The notes under the pieces are model-generated. The model was given only the letters and a program-made list of their open reading frames with translations. It was not told where the DNA came from and searched no databases. Position numbers and translations under genes: made by a program. From positions 12,344,001 to 12,408,000 of the forward strand of contig CM032800.1 in assembly GCA_019155185.1 (NCBI GenBank): a DNA stretch of 64,000 bases, read 5' to 3'. Position 1 is the stretch's first letter, and each line of letters begins with the position of its first letter. Below are positions 8,913-21,700 of this stretch, piece after piece. Origin of the DNA: Beaufortia kweichowensis (Eukaryota > Chordata > Actinopteri > Cypriniformes > Gastromyzontidae).

Positions 8913-11900
8913 TTTGTGTGACTCCCCCAATGTCCTTAAACGTTTTATTCCTGTAAAGGTTTAGTATTACTGTAAATATGTTTTTAGCAGAGCTGCATTA
9001 AATTAGGAAGATCATTAAGTGAACAAAATCACATGAATTTTAATGTCTAGCCTTTAATCTTAAATTTTAACCACATAAATGTTGTATTATTAACATGGAG
9101 AGACAAAGTTTTTTTGGATTTAATTAAAATCTTCTCTAACCTTCTAAATGTGTTACATAGATTAAAGAAAAATTACATTTAGGCAACCTTTCTATCCCTG
9201 TGAGGACTATTTTTCCATTACATTTATTTAAACTCTACACAGGATAAATTGAAATTTTAACTCTGTGTGAAAGTCCAACAACTATATTCTTGATTTCACT
9301 CAGCAGGTCCTTTTCATGTGTCTATCATTTGTTTCAATTGTTCTGACAGATCCTCTTCTGAGATAATCCCGCTCCTCACCTGATCAGTTTCACATTTTTA
9401 TTAGCTCTCAAACTGTTTAAAAACCCACGGGACGTCTAGGTCTTGTTTTCTCAGTGCATTATTAGCAGATCCTTTATTCTCGGATGCATTTCTGCTCCAA
9501 AAATCAACTCTGTGTAATGGTGTTAATGTGTCACAGGCTAATTGTGCCTTTCACAGTCGCCTCACAGCTTTTATAATAGTGTTGAAACATGTGAACCTCA
9601 GTGGTTTAAGGTATTGCGTCTCCAGCGTGGATGTGACCGTACGATCAACAGGCTATTTTCCAATGAATTACCCATCCGCAAGTTCAGTTTACTTAACACT
9701 GTAATGTTTCCCAATCTTCAGATGAAAAGGTTGAAGGCACGGATTGTTTCGCTGACCGTGGCCTGGAAACAATTAGGAAATTGCTTTGAAATGGTATATG
9801 TTGTCCAGACTCCCCTTACAGTATCATATCACTCTACACATGTTTGTTCAAGAAGAGGAAAAAGATGCTAATGTGCCTTTTAGTTGTCTGTACGAATGAC
9901 AGGTACAACGATAATGTCTTTCAGAATGGAGATGGGGAGAGCATGCTCTGTGTCAGGTGGGATCTGCTTAAAATGCTTCTCATCACCCGTTACGAGTTTG
10001 TTTCTTTTAGAGCTGGAGGAATGGATGGATGCACACAACTGAACCAACCATCCTCTTTATTTAAGGTTTGTAATCAAAAGCTTCTCAGATATGAGGTATC
10101 CCTGCTTTGTAATCTCACAGGATTATAATTTTTTAACTTTATATTAGGATCTTTGGGACATTTTGTCTATATCATTAACCTAATTTGTGTTGTTCTCTTT
10201 ATTTTAAGTACAGAATTTCCCTTCTAAATTCCTATTGAACATGAGTGTTTTTTTAGGGGAAGCAACACAGACCGATTGCAACAGGCCCGAGACTTTTTTC
10301 CGTCTCGTATGTGATTATGATTTATGTATCAGTGGCTGGGTTCGTAGAAAAAGTGGATGTAGATAGGAATGCAGGAGATACAGAGGGTGTTTAGTAAATG
10401 GAATGTAGAGTTTACCATTCACTGCATTCCTGGCTCAGTGCTGTGATGAGTAAATGGCTCTTCCTGGTTATTGGAAAGCTATCTTGGCGGGAATGCCTCT
10501 TGAGACATCACTGTTTATTTGAATGTCATGTCTAATGTGTGTGCGAGGGTTTTTTCTTTCATAAAATTGCACAGTAAAATGCCTGGCGGAGGGACAGATA
10601 CCTCTCAGTGGAGCTTTGGGGGAATGTTCTTCATAAAAAGCTTTGACACATCGCATCTGGCCACGCCGCTATCAGACGGGATTTCGTCTGTGAAGGGCTC
10701 TGGTAATGCTTAATCTCTGCCCCACACAGCAAAGATACACAGTCTTGACTTTTAAAAAGAGCTTTCTGGAAAGTTACTGGTAATGGGTTCATTAATAGCC
10801 ATTTAGACATCATTAACCCTAAAGGGGCAGAAAAAGAAATATACCCCTGAAAGTAAAATGACTGTCTTTGTCAATCCCATTAGGACTCAAATTATACAAT
10901 TTGCTTATATTTTCAATTTTGCAGTTTGGATCTCCCTTAAAAACTACAGAAGAGGAGGATTTATCTCTAAGTTACCATACTGTTTTTGACGTAAATATAG
11001 ATTAAAGTGAATGAATACGTTTTTATGCCAAGTCAGGTATTTTCCCTATTAAATTCCTTTTTTTAGAAAGTAGGCTCACTCACTCACTGTTCCTCCCTAT
11101 AGCTTATAAGTGTATCTCATGTAAAGGGGAAAATAAAATAAGTTATAGTTAATACTAAAATATGGAGGCATAATTAATATCACACAATATGAATTATTTT
11201 CTAGTATAGCCAATGTAATGATCGACTTCTTTTGATGTCACTTTGGTTTTGATAAGTGAGATTCAAGGTTTAAGATAAGGGCAGCGCACACATGTGTCAG
11301 GAGCCTTGGATGTGGAAAGAGAGAGCGGAACGGATCAAAAGACAGTAAGGCGTGTGCGTTTGTGGAGACAGAAGGAGAGCAGCAGCGCTCACAGATGGGT
11401 GGATGGAGGGCGTATGAGGGCCTGCTCGAAGGGTGGCAGATGCCTCGACTGACCCCAACGCAGCCCTGCATTCATCCACTGGACACGATGACAAAAGCCT
11501 GAACCAAACATTACATGCATTTGCCCGTGCCTTGAGGTCAGAGGTCAGGTAATATTTCTTTCTTTTTTTTAACTGTTGGAATTCTTTTCTTTTTGCAACT
11601 TGATTTTTTTATAGCTGTATTAATAAAAAGGCCAAAGCAATTCGCATCTGTTCAATTCCAGGAGCGGAGGAGACATAACAAAAGAGCGTGGAGGTTTCCT
11701 CTAATGGGGCATCTGCTATTTAGAGTCACATCGGCTCAGTTTGCTTTACCCCGAATCTAGGATGCTTCTAACTAACACCTGGCTTTAACATACCTGCTAA
11801 TCGTGTTAAAACACAAGCCAGGGGCCATTTGAAAACTGAGTCGATGCTTTTATCTCATTAACATTTTAAATCTAATAGAAGCCTAAGGAGAATATTCAAG

Positions 11901-12149
11901 AATTGTTGTTTTTGTTTGATAAAGGAAGAATAGGCAAATATTTGCAAGCTGCTTGCAATGATTTATGTCGCGTTTGACCGTCTTTCACACTTGTTTGACA
12001 AGATACTTTATTTTTCTGGAAATTCTCTTGAGGCACTGTCACGTTTGGTCTTTGACACGGCTCAATTGAGTGTTTAGAGACAATGGTCTGGTATTGGTTA
12101 CTGTCGTTAAGTGTGTGTGCTTGTCTTGTCTCCGAGTGTGTGCTAAGAG

Positions 12150-12970
12150 CAGGGTAAATTTGCACAGCGGATCAGACAATAGCAGTGTTTAGTGGCGGGG
12201 TAGGGACGTGACCCCTCTGCCACCCTCCATCTGGTTACACTGCTGGCCATGTGCCTTGAATGCTGCTCCTAAAACTCAACGCCTCACACGTCGTTTGAAG
12301 ACATGCAGCCGGGTGAGCGGAGACCTGCGGGTCTGCTTGATTTCATAAAACCAAGCTTGTGCCGCAGGGAACAACGGAACATTTTGAGTTGTGTCGTAAA
12401 GCGATCCGCGGTGAAAAAACAAACAGCGGTCATAAGCAGCGAGCTTGCAGGAACAGACCCACCGTGAGGGCAGAAATTAAGGCTGGATTGATCTCGGGCG
12501 CTGATTGGCAAGCGGGCCTGATGGACACCTTCAGGCTGTGTGGGGGCACGACTTTCACTCAGTGATGGTGCCTGGGGTGTCTCAAAAGGTCACAGCCCCT
12601 GCCGGCTTGCACCATCCATTAGTCATGAGTCTTTGCAGCTTACCTGTCTAGCGTTTCAGCGCGGCACAATACAGTTAACCTCAATTGCGCTTGATTAGAA
12701 GGTGTGGAGTACACCGGGCCGGGACCATGGCCTCCACAAAACGATCAGACATTAATTATGCACGTTTGGGATATAGTACGGGTGTCATCCGCTTTGTTCA
12801 GCAAGGGCAGGTCGTGTTTTCTCAGTGAGGTCAGGATGGTTTCAATAAACTTTTTGGGCATCAAGCTTCGGTGCTCGTTTTGTGAGCTGTACAAAAGCAG
12901 CGGTATGCAGGCTTTAGCATCGTCCCGAAAGCAAGCGTCCCCCTTCGGTAATTACCCCATTACGTGTTAG
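12150..12970. promoter_or_regulatory. Candidate conserved regulatory island
   Basis: About 800 bp of higher G+C, repeat-free sequence inside A+T-rich DNA. It contains CAATTGCGCTTGATTAG near 12683, a GATCGATCC-poor but CpG-containing core and several TAAT motifs. Open frames on both strands are short. Composition alone suggests constraint; this is a weak inference. Confidence 0.25.
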
Positions 12971-14379
12971 TGGCGGATGGAACTGTTACAGATGTTTTAT
13001 GATGGGGGCTCTTTTCATTTTGTCTCCCTGATGAGGGACAGATTTATGGTGTAACGCGCCGATTCCATTCAGGAGTGCAATTCTGAAAGCACACACACAC
13101 CCTCCCTCACACAGACACACAAACAACAAACAGATGAGTTGTTCCGGATGTGTTTGGTTTTTGTAGGCTCCCGTCTGGGAGACAGTCAGCGTGCGTGCAG
13201 TCAAGATGTGGTCCGACACTCTGCGCTGTGAGTTTGTCGCATACAGTTAATTATCAAACAAAGAATCCAAAAAGCAGTTTTTTGAGCAGTAAACTTTCTG
13301 TCTGTCTGTAGTATCTGATGTTTTTTATTGTTGTCAGCATCTTTAACTTAAATATTTTCTCCTGACCTGTAAAAATACTGAGGTCATTCTTAACCAAAGC
13401 CATTTATTCTCTTTTTCTCTTTAGGGTCTTTAAGAATTATTTTAAGGTTGGCGACCAACACAAAAACCACATTTTAGCGATGGGGTTTTTAAATGGTGAG
13501 TTCTTGCAAGTGTCAAAAGCAATGGATGATTCTGTCTCACTGTGGTTCGTTGTGTGGCTGACTTTTCGACAGCGTTCATATAAACAGACAAAAATATTTG
13601 ATGGGAAGTTTTTGCTTAAAGTGGATTGATGATATGCAATTAAATATTTCAGGCCGACTGCAGCAGTGCATACCAGAGTGTATCATATCACAATAAAATC
13701 CAGCTCACATTTACCCTCAAAATCAAAAGAACAAAATAAAGCAATAAGACCGTTATTTTTATTTTTTATTTTTTTGGACCGTTTACAATTTTTTTTCATT
13801 GTGATTTAGTAACAGTAATGAAGTAACAGTAATGCATCTTGACATTTTGTTTTTAAATGTTTTTGTACTTCTCATTCTCAGTGGTGGTAAATAAAATAAT
13901 AACACTGTTATAAAATGATTTTAAGTTAACAAATGAACCAATACTATTTTTAATTTATGATTTGTAATTTTACAAAAACATTTTCTGCATCACAATAAAA
14001 AATTCAAAAAATCTTAATGAAACTATAGAAATACAATGTAAAATAAAATTGTATATATACAATATAATTTCTCATAGCTTAATTTTGATTTTATTTTGAG
14101 TAAATTATGAGCTAGACATGTTATAGACAGGTGTGATGGCATCGCCCACATTCGCTTTACATTAAATATCGCTTTTTCATTAAATATAATTTGTTTAAAT
14201 TGAATTATATTTGTTAAAATTTCAAATAATGAATGCACATTGTATTAAGTTGTTTTATTTTAAATCTAAATCTGAGTTTTGCAAATTCTGTGCCCTATAG
14301 TTTTTGACAACAGGAGATTTTCTCTGTGCATTTTTCTTCCAGCAAAGGGTTGGGATTTGTCAGGTACTGTCAAGTCTTT

Positions 14380-14640
14380 TAACCAGCAAGGTCAGAGAAG
14401 GACCAGTTGGCATTAATCATTTACCAGCGTGACACAATGGGGACCTGAGAGACCAGATAGCCCAGTGCAGTCAGACCTCTGTGAGCCAAACATGCTCATC
14501 AAGTCCTAGATAAAACACAGCAGCTCTAATCAACTCAAACAAACGGGCTGCTTACTGGGTCACATTAAATTCATAATGAAATTATTCATTTTATTACACT
14601 ATTAATTGCGCTGATAAAATTCAGCTTGTTACAGTCGAAT
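14380..14640. promoter_or_regulatory. Candidate homeodomain-rich enhancer
   Basis: Contains GGCATTAATCATTTACC, CTCTAATCAACTC, CATTAAATTCATAATGAAATT and CACTATTAATTGCGC: many homeodomain cores in 260 bp without a repeat pattern. Known developmental enhancers often look like this, but A+T-rich DNA gives such motifs by chance. Confidence 0.25.
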
Positions 14641-15795
14641 TAATGAAACCTTCTCTGCCTAAGCAGGTGTAACATTTTCCTTTTGTCTTTTTTTGACTCT
14701 GTCTGCTATTGAGCCAGCTAGCAAGTGAAAGATCCCAATGCCAGCCTGCTATTTCTGTTTGCAGAAGTCCGACCTTTTTCTGAACTGTTCTTAAATGAAA
14801 GACAGTTTCAGCTGAGGAATCAGATGGCAGTAACCATATGCTGCTCGACTGATACAAAGGTGCAGAGAGAGAAAGGTTAGTGGGTCTGCATGCTGTTGTG
14901 AAAAGGAAAGTGTCGTGCCACTTCTCTCTGTGGCCGTGAGGGATCCGTTCATGCATGCGTGTGTGTGTGATGTTGGCTGGACGTGCTGAGAGACTATCCG
15001 CTGTGCTCTCGAGATGGTGCTTTACACGGATGGGTGCTGTTAGCAAACAGAATTCTTCTCTTTGTCGACCACTTTGTATGAGAGAGTGTTTGCACGGGTG
15101 TGTGTGTGTGTTCTTCTGTGTTCTAGAGAGCGCTCAACAGTGCGTGTAAGTGGGCGGATCTGGTTTGTCTGCTGATGAGGGACTCGGATCCTCCCGGTCC
15201 GGTTGTAATAAACTCCTCTTGACCTCTGGGTTCACTGAATTTGGGAGGTAGACTCTCCTTAGGCCTAATCCTGCTCCTCCCTGGCCATGTCCTCTCGGGC
15301 CACTGGCGTTTGATTGACTCGAAGAGAGACAGAGATGGAGGGACCCCAGCCAGCTGCCAGTAGTCAAATGTCACAGAAAGACATCGCTGTAATAAATTCT
15401 TTTGGAAACACATGTGAATCATGTTCCTGGATTGGTTCTTTCAACGAAGCAAAGCTAAAACTAATATTCAGACCAAACTTGTATGACGTGTCACCCCAGC
15501 TTTGATGTTAAATCTTAAGCCTGTGATTGGGTGATAGAAATTGTTTTTCTGAACCAGGAAGAATATGGGCAATTCCAACATTATGGACATAACAGTTTCA
15601 GCCAAAAAACGAGTATTTTTTGAAAGGCAACATACTTCAATAGACTTTTGCGATATAAATTGCCCAATCCAAAAGTAATTATACCTAAAAAATTAAGAAG
15701 AGATGACTCTTCAAAAAACAAAAAAGTTGAGTTTTTTTCTAAAAAAAAAAGCACTTTAACTGAGAATGAAAAATCATGCTTTAAACATATATTAT

Positions 15796-15964
15796 ATAAT
15801 ATAATATAATATAATATAATATAATATAATATAATATAATATAATATTATATTATATTATATTATATTATATTATATTATATTATATTATATTATATTAT
15901 ATTATATTATATTATATTATATTATATTATATTATATTATATTATATTATATTATATTATATTA
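15796..15964. repeat. Palindromic ATAAT/ATTAT microsatellite
   Basis: Ten units of ATAAT (15796-15845) are followed directly by 23 units of ATTAT (15846-15960). The units are reverse complements, so the centre at 15845/15846 is a perfect inverted repeat with 50-bp arms that could form a cruciform. The right side is longer by 13 units. Confidence 0.95.
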
Positions 15965-18729
15965 GAGTATCAAAGTATATATATTATATTGGAGTAACAA
16001 AGAATCAGTCCAAGCTATAACCAAAATTTTCCTAAAATCAGGAGGAGAAAATAATTTGTTCATAACTGTCTACAAGCTCCAAACCCTAAAATTTGATTGG
16101 TTGATATGAATGTCTTTCCAGTACCAACAAGGACACCGATTCTAAAAATGATGAATTCACATTGATCCAATGCATGCCCTCTTTCAGTCCACTCCATATC
16201 AATCCCAAGTTCCCGACCCACACGCATCCACATAAAACGTACACTACCATAATCTGCAATATGGGTGGGTGGAGGGATATGAGAGGAAGAGGAAGGATGT
16301 TAGTTACAGGAGCAACATTAATTCATTCCTCCAGCTTCTCTTTGAAGAGCACAGGCAGCTATGACAGGCTAAACGCTTCCAGAGATGTCACATTTCCAGC
16401 CATTCTTAAAGAGCTCAAGCCCGCTTTCGTCCTTTCATGTTTGATTCTGTTTTCAAGATTCTATGATAAACAGACGAGGACGGGCTGGGGGCGAGAGAGG
16501 GAGAGACACAGGGCGACAGGGAGGAGAGCGAGTCTATGCTGTCAGGGGAACCAGATGCCTTTGCAAATTGGCCCTTTGTCTGCATCATAAGGGTTGGGAA
16601 ATGCAAGTCCAAATTAAGACCTGGAATTTGCCTTCAGCCTTCTAGGATTGCAGGGATAGTGCACTGAATCAAATTAATTTAAGGTTTTAAGCCACCAGAC
16701 CACCTCTTCATATATACGGTGGTTGGGCTAAACTAAACTGCGCAGATGCTGCCAAAACTGCAGGAAATTGAAATCCGTTCTGATCATTTTCAAGGGGAAG
16801 CACAAATGTGAACTTGTTTCGGGTTGTGGAAGAGCGGGTATCTGATGATAAATGTTGTGCTACTGAATGAATGATTATTATATTCATAACATTTACTTGG
16901 CATTTTAAAGAATACCACAGTATAATGTGCAGAAATAATAATACTAATAATTAAATGGTATAGCCATAATACTACTCAGTCCAGGACATATTTTTTCATC
17001 GCTAGGCCTTTTCTTGCCAATTGACAATGAGCGGTAGGCTTTACCATCAATATTCTTGGTTATCCTCCCTGTCAACAGACCCGCGTACATTCCCAAAAGA
17101 CCGTAGTATTGCTGTGGTACCCTTAGTCAGGTATAGGAGCATTCTCCGGCTTTGGTTTTTGCTGATGTCACCTCACTCTGTGATAATGAATAGCAGCACT
17201 ATTGAGATTAACGGGAAATGTTTCGCATGGCATTCTGCTCAAGAGTAAACGCGAGCCAGAGAAAATCATGCAGTGAGTTTAACCACATCCTTTTGACATC
17301 TCAAACCAACCCCCCACCCCTCCCTCTCTCTCTCTCTTTCTTTCTGAGGTCTGTGGAGTATTCTGTGTCCTAACACAGTGTTAGGGGGCAATAAAAGCCT
17401 TTGGGGAAACAGAGCATTTCCAGCCAAACTCCGGAAAAGAGGCCGTAAAGACGATGTTAACCCAGGCAAAGAAAGAGAGAGAAAAAATTGAGCACCCATA
17501 AAAATACAATCATAAAAATACCAGAACAGTAGTGAAACATCTTTTCATTATTCTTAATAAAACCCCTAAACAAGCCCTCAATAATGGGTAGGGTTTCATA
17601 ACAAGGGACTAGTTATATGTCTATGTATCTTGTTAAAAACTATCGGTTTGGGGAAGAGGTTGCGCAGGGGCCGGCGAGCTGTTACATGGTCAGTTACAGC
17701 GATGGGTCACTCGATAAATCTGCCTTGTGCTTCCTTCAGCAGGGTGGACGAGCCACATGACAGTGTCATCCATCCAAGAGATGTCAACGGCATACCCTCC
17801 AAAACGCACCGCCACCATCTCCAGGGTCGTTCCAATCCCCCTGACAGCTCCGGGCTGAGGGATTTGGGATAGGTCTGGATGCTGGCAGAGGTGAGTGAGT
17901 TCCCACAGGCTGGTGGTGCAGCCAATCTCAGGGTATTTGGCACTGACTGGGGGGCTCCTGGTGGGTTTGGTATGAGGAGGGGGCATTCCAGAGTTCCAGC
18001 CAGGCTGATCGGTGATTGCAACTCCTCCTCTCTGCTCCAAGGCAATGCGGTGGCCCCGAGCAGCAGGATGCCCCCTGACTGGCATGTCTCATTAACGGAG
18101 GGGTCACATAGGAGAGTACTGGAGAGAATAGTGAGAAAAAGAGAGAGAGACTCAATGGGTTACAGAGAGGGACTTCTAAGGAAAAAATATTAAGATCTCT
18201 GTAATATAACTCAATTGTTTCTTCTAGACAGCAGTATAATTAAAATGGGAAAAATAAACACTTCTCCGTAAACATTTCTCATCCGATTCATCTAATATTA
18301 TCCGAGTTATTCTATCCACAGTTTAAAAGCTTTTTACTCTTACAATATTTCAAAAATTGTTTGACTGGTGTATATTTCTTTCTCTCTAAAGGAATTTTAG
18401 GAGAAGCATCTGAGACAAAGCTGATACTTAAATTAAACAAAACTGAAATTACAGGCGTCTGCTGAACTTTGAAAGAGCAGCTTTTGTGAGTAATACATTT
18501 TTCTCTGGGTTTACATGCTGGACACTATATGTAAAATTCCTGCACAACGAATTTCTTAGGCAAACTACTATAATAACTCATTTCTACCCATAAAGTGGTC
18601 TTGAAAAAAATTATTTTGCTTTGTTAAAAGTTTTGTGATTTGTGCAAATTTGTGATAAGAAGTTATGGCATCATATGTGTTAAAATAACAGCATTTGCTC
18701 ATATGTGTTATTTCTTATTGATCAAGCTT

Positions 18730-18730
<1 letters not shown>
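15965..18730. other. Non-coding flank with a G+C-rich island
   Basis: Unique sequence with short CT tracts (17325-17345). The island 17630-18120 is G+C-rich and open in three frames (131 codons minus at 17690-18085, 112 codons minus in another frame, 104 codons plus at 17879-18193). None resembles a known protein to me. A partial CTCF-like core (TTAGGGGGCA) is at 17381-17390. Confidence 0.5.

Positions 18731-18763
<33 letters not shown>
18731..18763. repeat. (ATT)n microsatellite
   Basis: About eleven TTA/ATT triplets in a row. Confidence 0.95.
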
Positions 18764-18764
<1 letters not shown>

Positions 18765-21700
18765 ATTGAGCAAACAATACAAACAGATATATCATAAAAG
18801 CAAATATCAAACTAGAGAAATACCAGACAAGTATACTAACTTATAATAAAAAAGGAAAAAACAAAATAAACAAAACAGAAAAAACTATAGTTTAAACTTT
18901 ACCATTAACATTAAATTTGCTAATTACTCTTGTTAAATCCCCCATTTGAATTTAATTAATATAGAAATTCAGCATTTGTTTAATCTCAGAGAAGGTTTAC
19001 CTTTAATTATCCCATAATATTCAAAACGCATTTGACTTAATAACCTTATATGGATAATATTATGGATACTGCTTAATTGTATTCAATATAAATCAAAAGA
19101 AACACGTTTAATGTTTATTGTTTAAGGGGGACTGGAGTCGTTCAGAAAATCATAAAAGCAGATTTAGAGGTTTATTTTATTCAGAGGTTTGCTTGACTTC
19201 AGTGTGATATGAAGGTGAGCATCTCTGAAGGAGTAGTATGAAGGTAAGAAGAAAATGAGAGAGAAATTCAGCTCACTGGCTCCATCAGCAGGCAGCTGGT
19301 CTGAATGACGTGCCCTCGGGCCGGTTAGGCTGCTCACTGCAACGGCCATTAGCCAGTTTAGCAGTGAAACACCAGTGACCTCTGTTAGCTGGGACACATC
19401 TTAAGAACATATGGCAGGGTGTTGGATGTCTTTGTGGACACTTAATTTAATGATTGTGAAGCTCTTGTCAAATATGAAGACTCACACGATGACTTATTTC
19501 TTCACTGTTACAAGAATAGTCACTGAGGAAAATGTTACAGCACAGTGACTATACTTTCATAGCACAGTAAGAAATGTGTATTAAACATGTTTTATTAAGA
19601 ATGTCTATTGTGTGTCCAGAGAGACATCATTAGAGCAGCAGGTTCACATGTAAAACCCTGAAAAATAACAATCTTAAAACAGGTAAACAAAAGCTTTTCA
19701 GCACACAGACTTGTGTCAATAAAAGTCTGGATTTATAGACATGTCAATTTTATGAGTTGGCTGTCCCAGGACCAAAACTCCTCTCTTACTGTGTGCTGGT
19801 CACATTAAAATGACTTTATGTAGCCTGTGGCATAGCTCTGCTTTACAAAACAACATTGCCAGCTGAACATTTGCAGATACTGAATAACATTTCAGCAAAG
19901 TTACAGCAGTCAGAATGTGTGTGTTGTGTGCTTCATAGCCTGTTTTACATCCTAAAAAATAATCTTTTCAATACTTTAATATAGCAAAGATATTAAAGCC
20001 TATTGAGACTTTAATTTTGGGATAAACAATATTTGTTATTAATCTTGCTGTCAACTCATCAAGCATGTAAAGAAATGACTTTGCTTCATATTTTTTTGTG
20101 AATTTAATAAAACAAATGTTAACGCTGCTCTTTTTCATTATGATGAAAGTGCATGAAGACAGATTGCAAATTATGTGCGCGCTGCTTAACATCTCCTTTT
20201 GTGTTTTCTTTAAGAAGCAAGTCACATGGATTTGGAACCAACATGAGGGTAAGTGAATAGCTGACAGGATTATTGACAGAATTTTGATTTCTTGACGAAC
20301 TGTTTTAAAAAATAGATGCTAGTACACATTCACTAGTACACTGTGTAGTCTCACATATCAGAATCTCTCAGCAAAGTCTCGAAATGTTCTCAGACCTCCC
20401 CAGAGTCCAAATGTTTAAAACCCAAGTCTGAAGTTCGACACACAAACTCGAAAATGTCTTTTCAAATTCTTCCCAAACCAAATGATACTAATTCTGTAGG
20501 TCTTTTCTCTTATTGTCTCGTTTATTTATATTTCCCCTGAGCAGAAACATTTAAGACTAAGTTGATACTTAATTAAAACACAACTGAGAACCACATTAAG
20601 TCTCAAGAGCCCAGAAAGAGCGCAATAAAATGTTCCACCGGGATGGCAAACATGCAACTCCTGTACCATCTGGACCGCTTAATGCTCGCTCCGGTGATAT
20701 GCTTTTTCTCCAACCGGAGAAAAAAGAGAACATGTCTGTATATAAAAGCATTACACACAACATTACCATATACAGTATTTTCTAACAGAAACACGGGACG
20801 GTATGGTGGCAATCTGGTTTAAGTGATGTCATGTTGCCGCGGATGGGGTCTCCCACCCCTGCTCAGCGGGGAGATTTTACAAGGGACGCTATGATCTCAC
20901 GCGCTGCCCTAGGATCAGTGGTCGGCCTGTGGGGGAGTTGTGCAGTGTGGTGTGTGTGTTTCTCTGCCAAGCACAACTCTAAGTAAATAAACATTGGAAC
21001 ATTAAAAGCCTGGCCCATTCACCTCTGCACCGCTGCATTAGATTGTGCAAACATACATCCATCCACAGTTAGCACTGACACTTTGCTCTCCAGTTTGGTG
21101 ATGATCTTTTCCTGCAGTCCATACAAACCACTTTTTGCTCTTTTGGTGTATGAAAAAAGCTAATAGCTTAAGCCTCTGTTATTTATCTTTGCGTGCTTGC
21201 ATCTGGTAAAGAAAGAGAGAGAGTAAAAATGGACCAAATCGCCACATTCGGTTAGTATCTGTGAGCTTGGAAACATTACCATGGTTTATGAAACCAAACA
21301 ACCCTGTTTTCAGATACAGTCAGTGGTGTTATTGGATGGAAAAGCGAGTTAGACCTGTGTGTACACTGACCACATCATTAAAAGTTTTTCATATTTGTGA
21401 GGGTGCATGCGTTCGCCTGTGTGTGTGTGTATGCGCATATGACCTGCATTACCACCCCAAAAAAAGCCCTGCTTACAGTCCTGACTCATGATTTGCGCCC
21501 CGAGGCAGACAGCGGGGGTTCCATTCTTAGCTTCCTGTAAAAAATACCTCCCTACTCCACGTCCTAATTAATCTGAAGGGCATGCCCAAGATCCCTATAA
21601 AATCATACAAGACTATACCAATTTCCTGGTAGCTTGTGCCCTACATGTGCTTCTTGTTCTTGAGTATAAGTTTCCTTTCCCGTGACTCGGCAAAGATTTA

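Larger units (their letters stand above)
8913..15795. other. Non-coding flank, first part of gene desert
   Basis: No coding exon or full transposon is seen. Most is A+T-rich. More complex islands are 9300-9560 (OTX-type TAATCC at 9364 near SOX-like ATTGTT), 11240-11480, 12150-12970, 14340-14640 (several TAAT cores) and 14900-15480. A short CA-rich tract is at 13089-13120. Open frames here are short and show no protein family. Confidence 0.6.
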
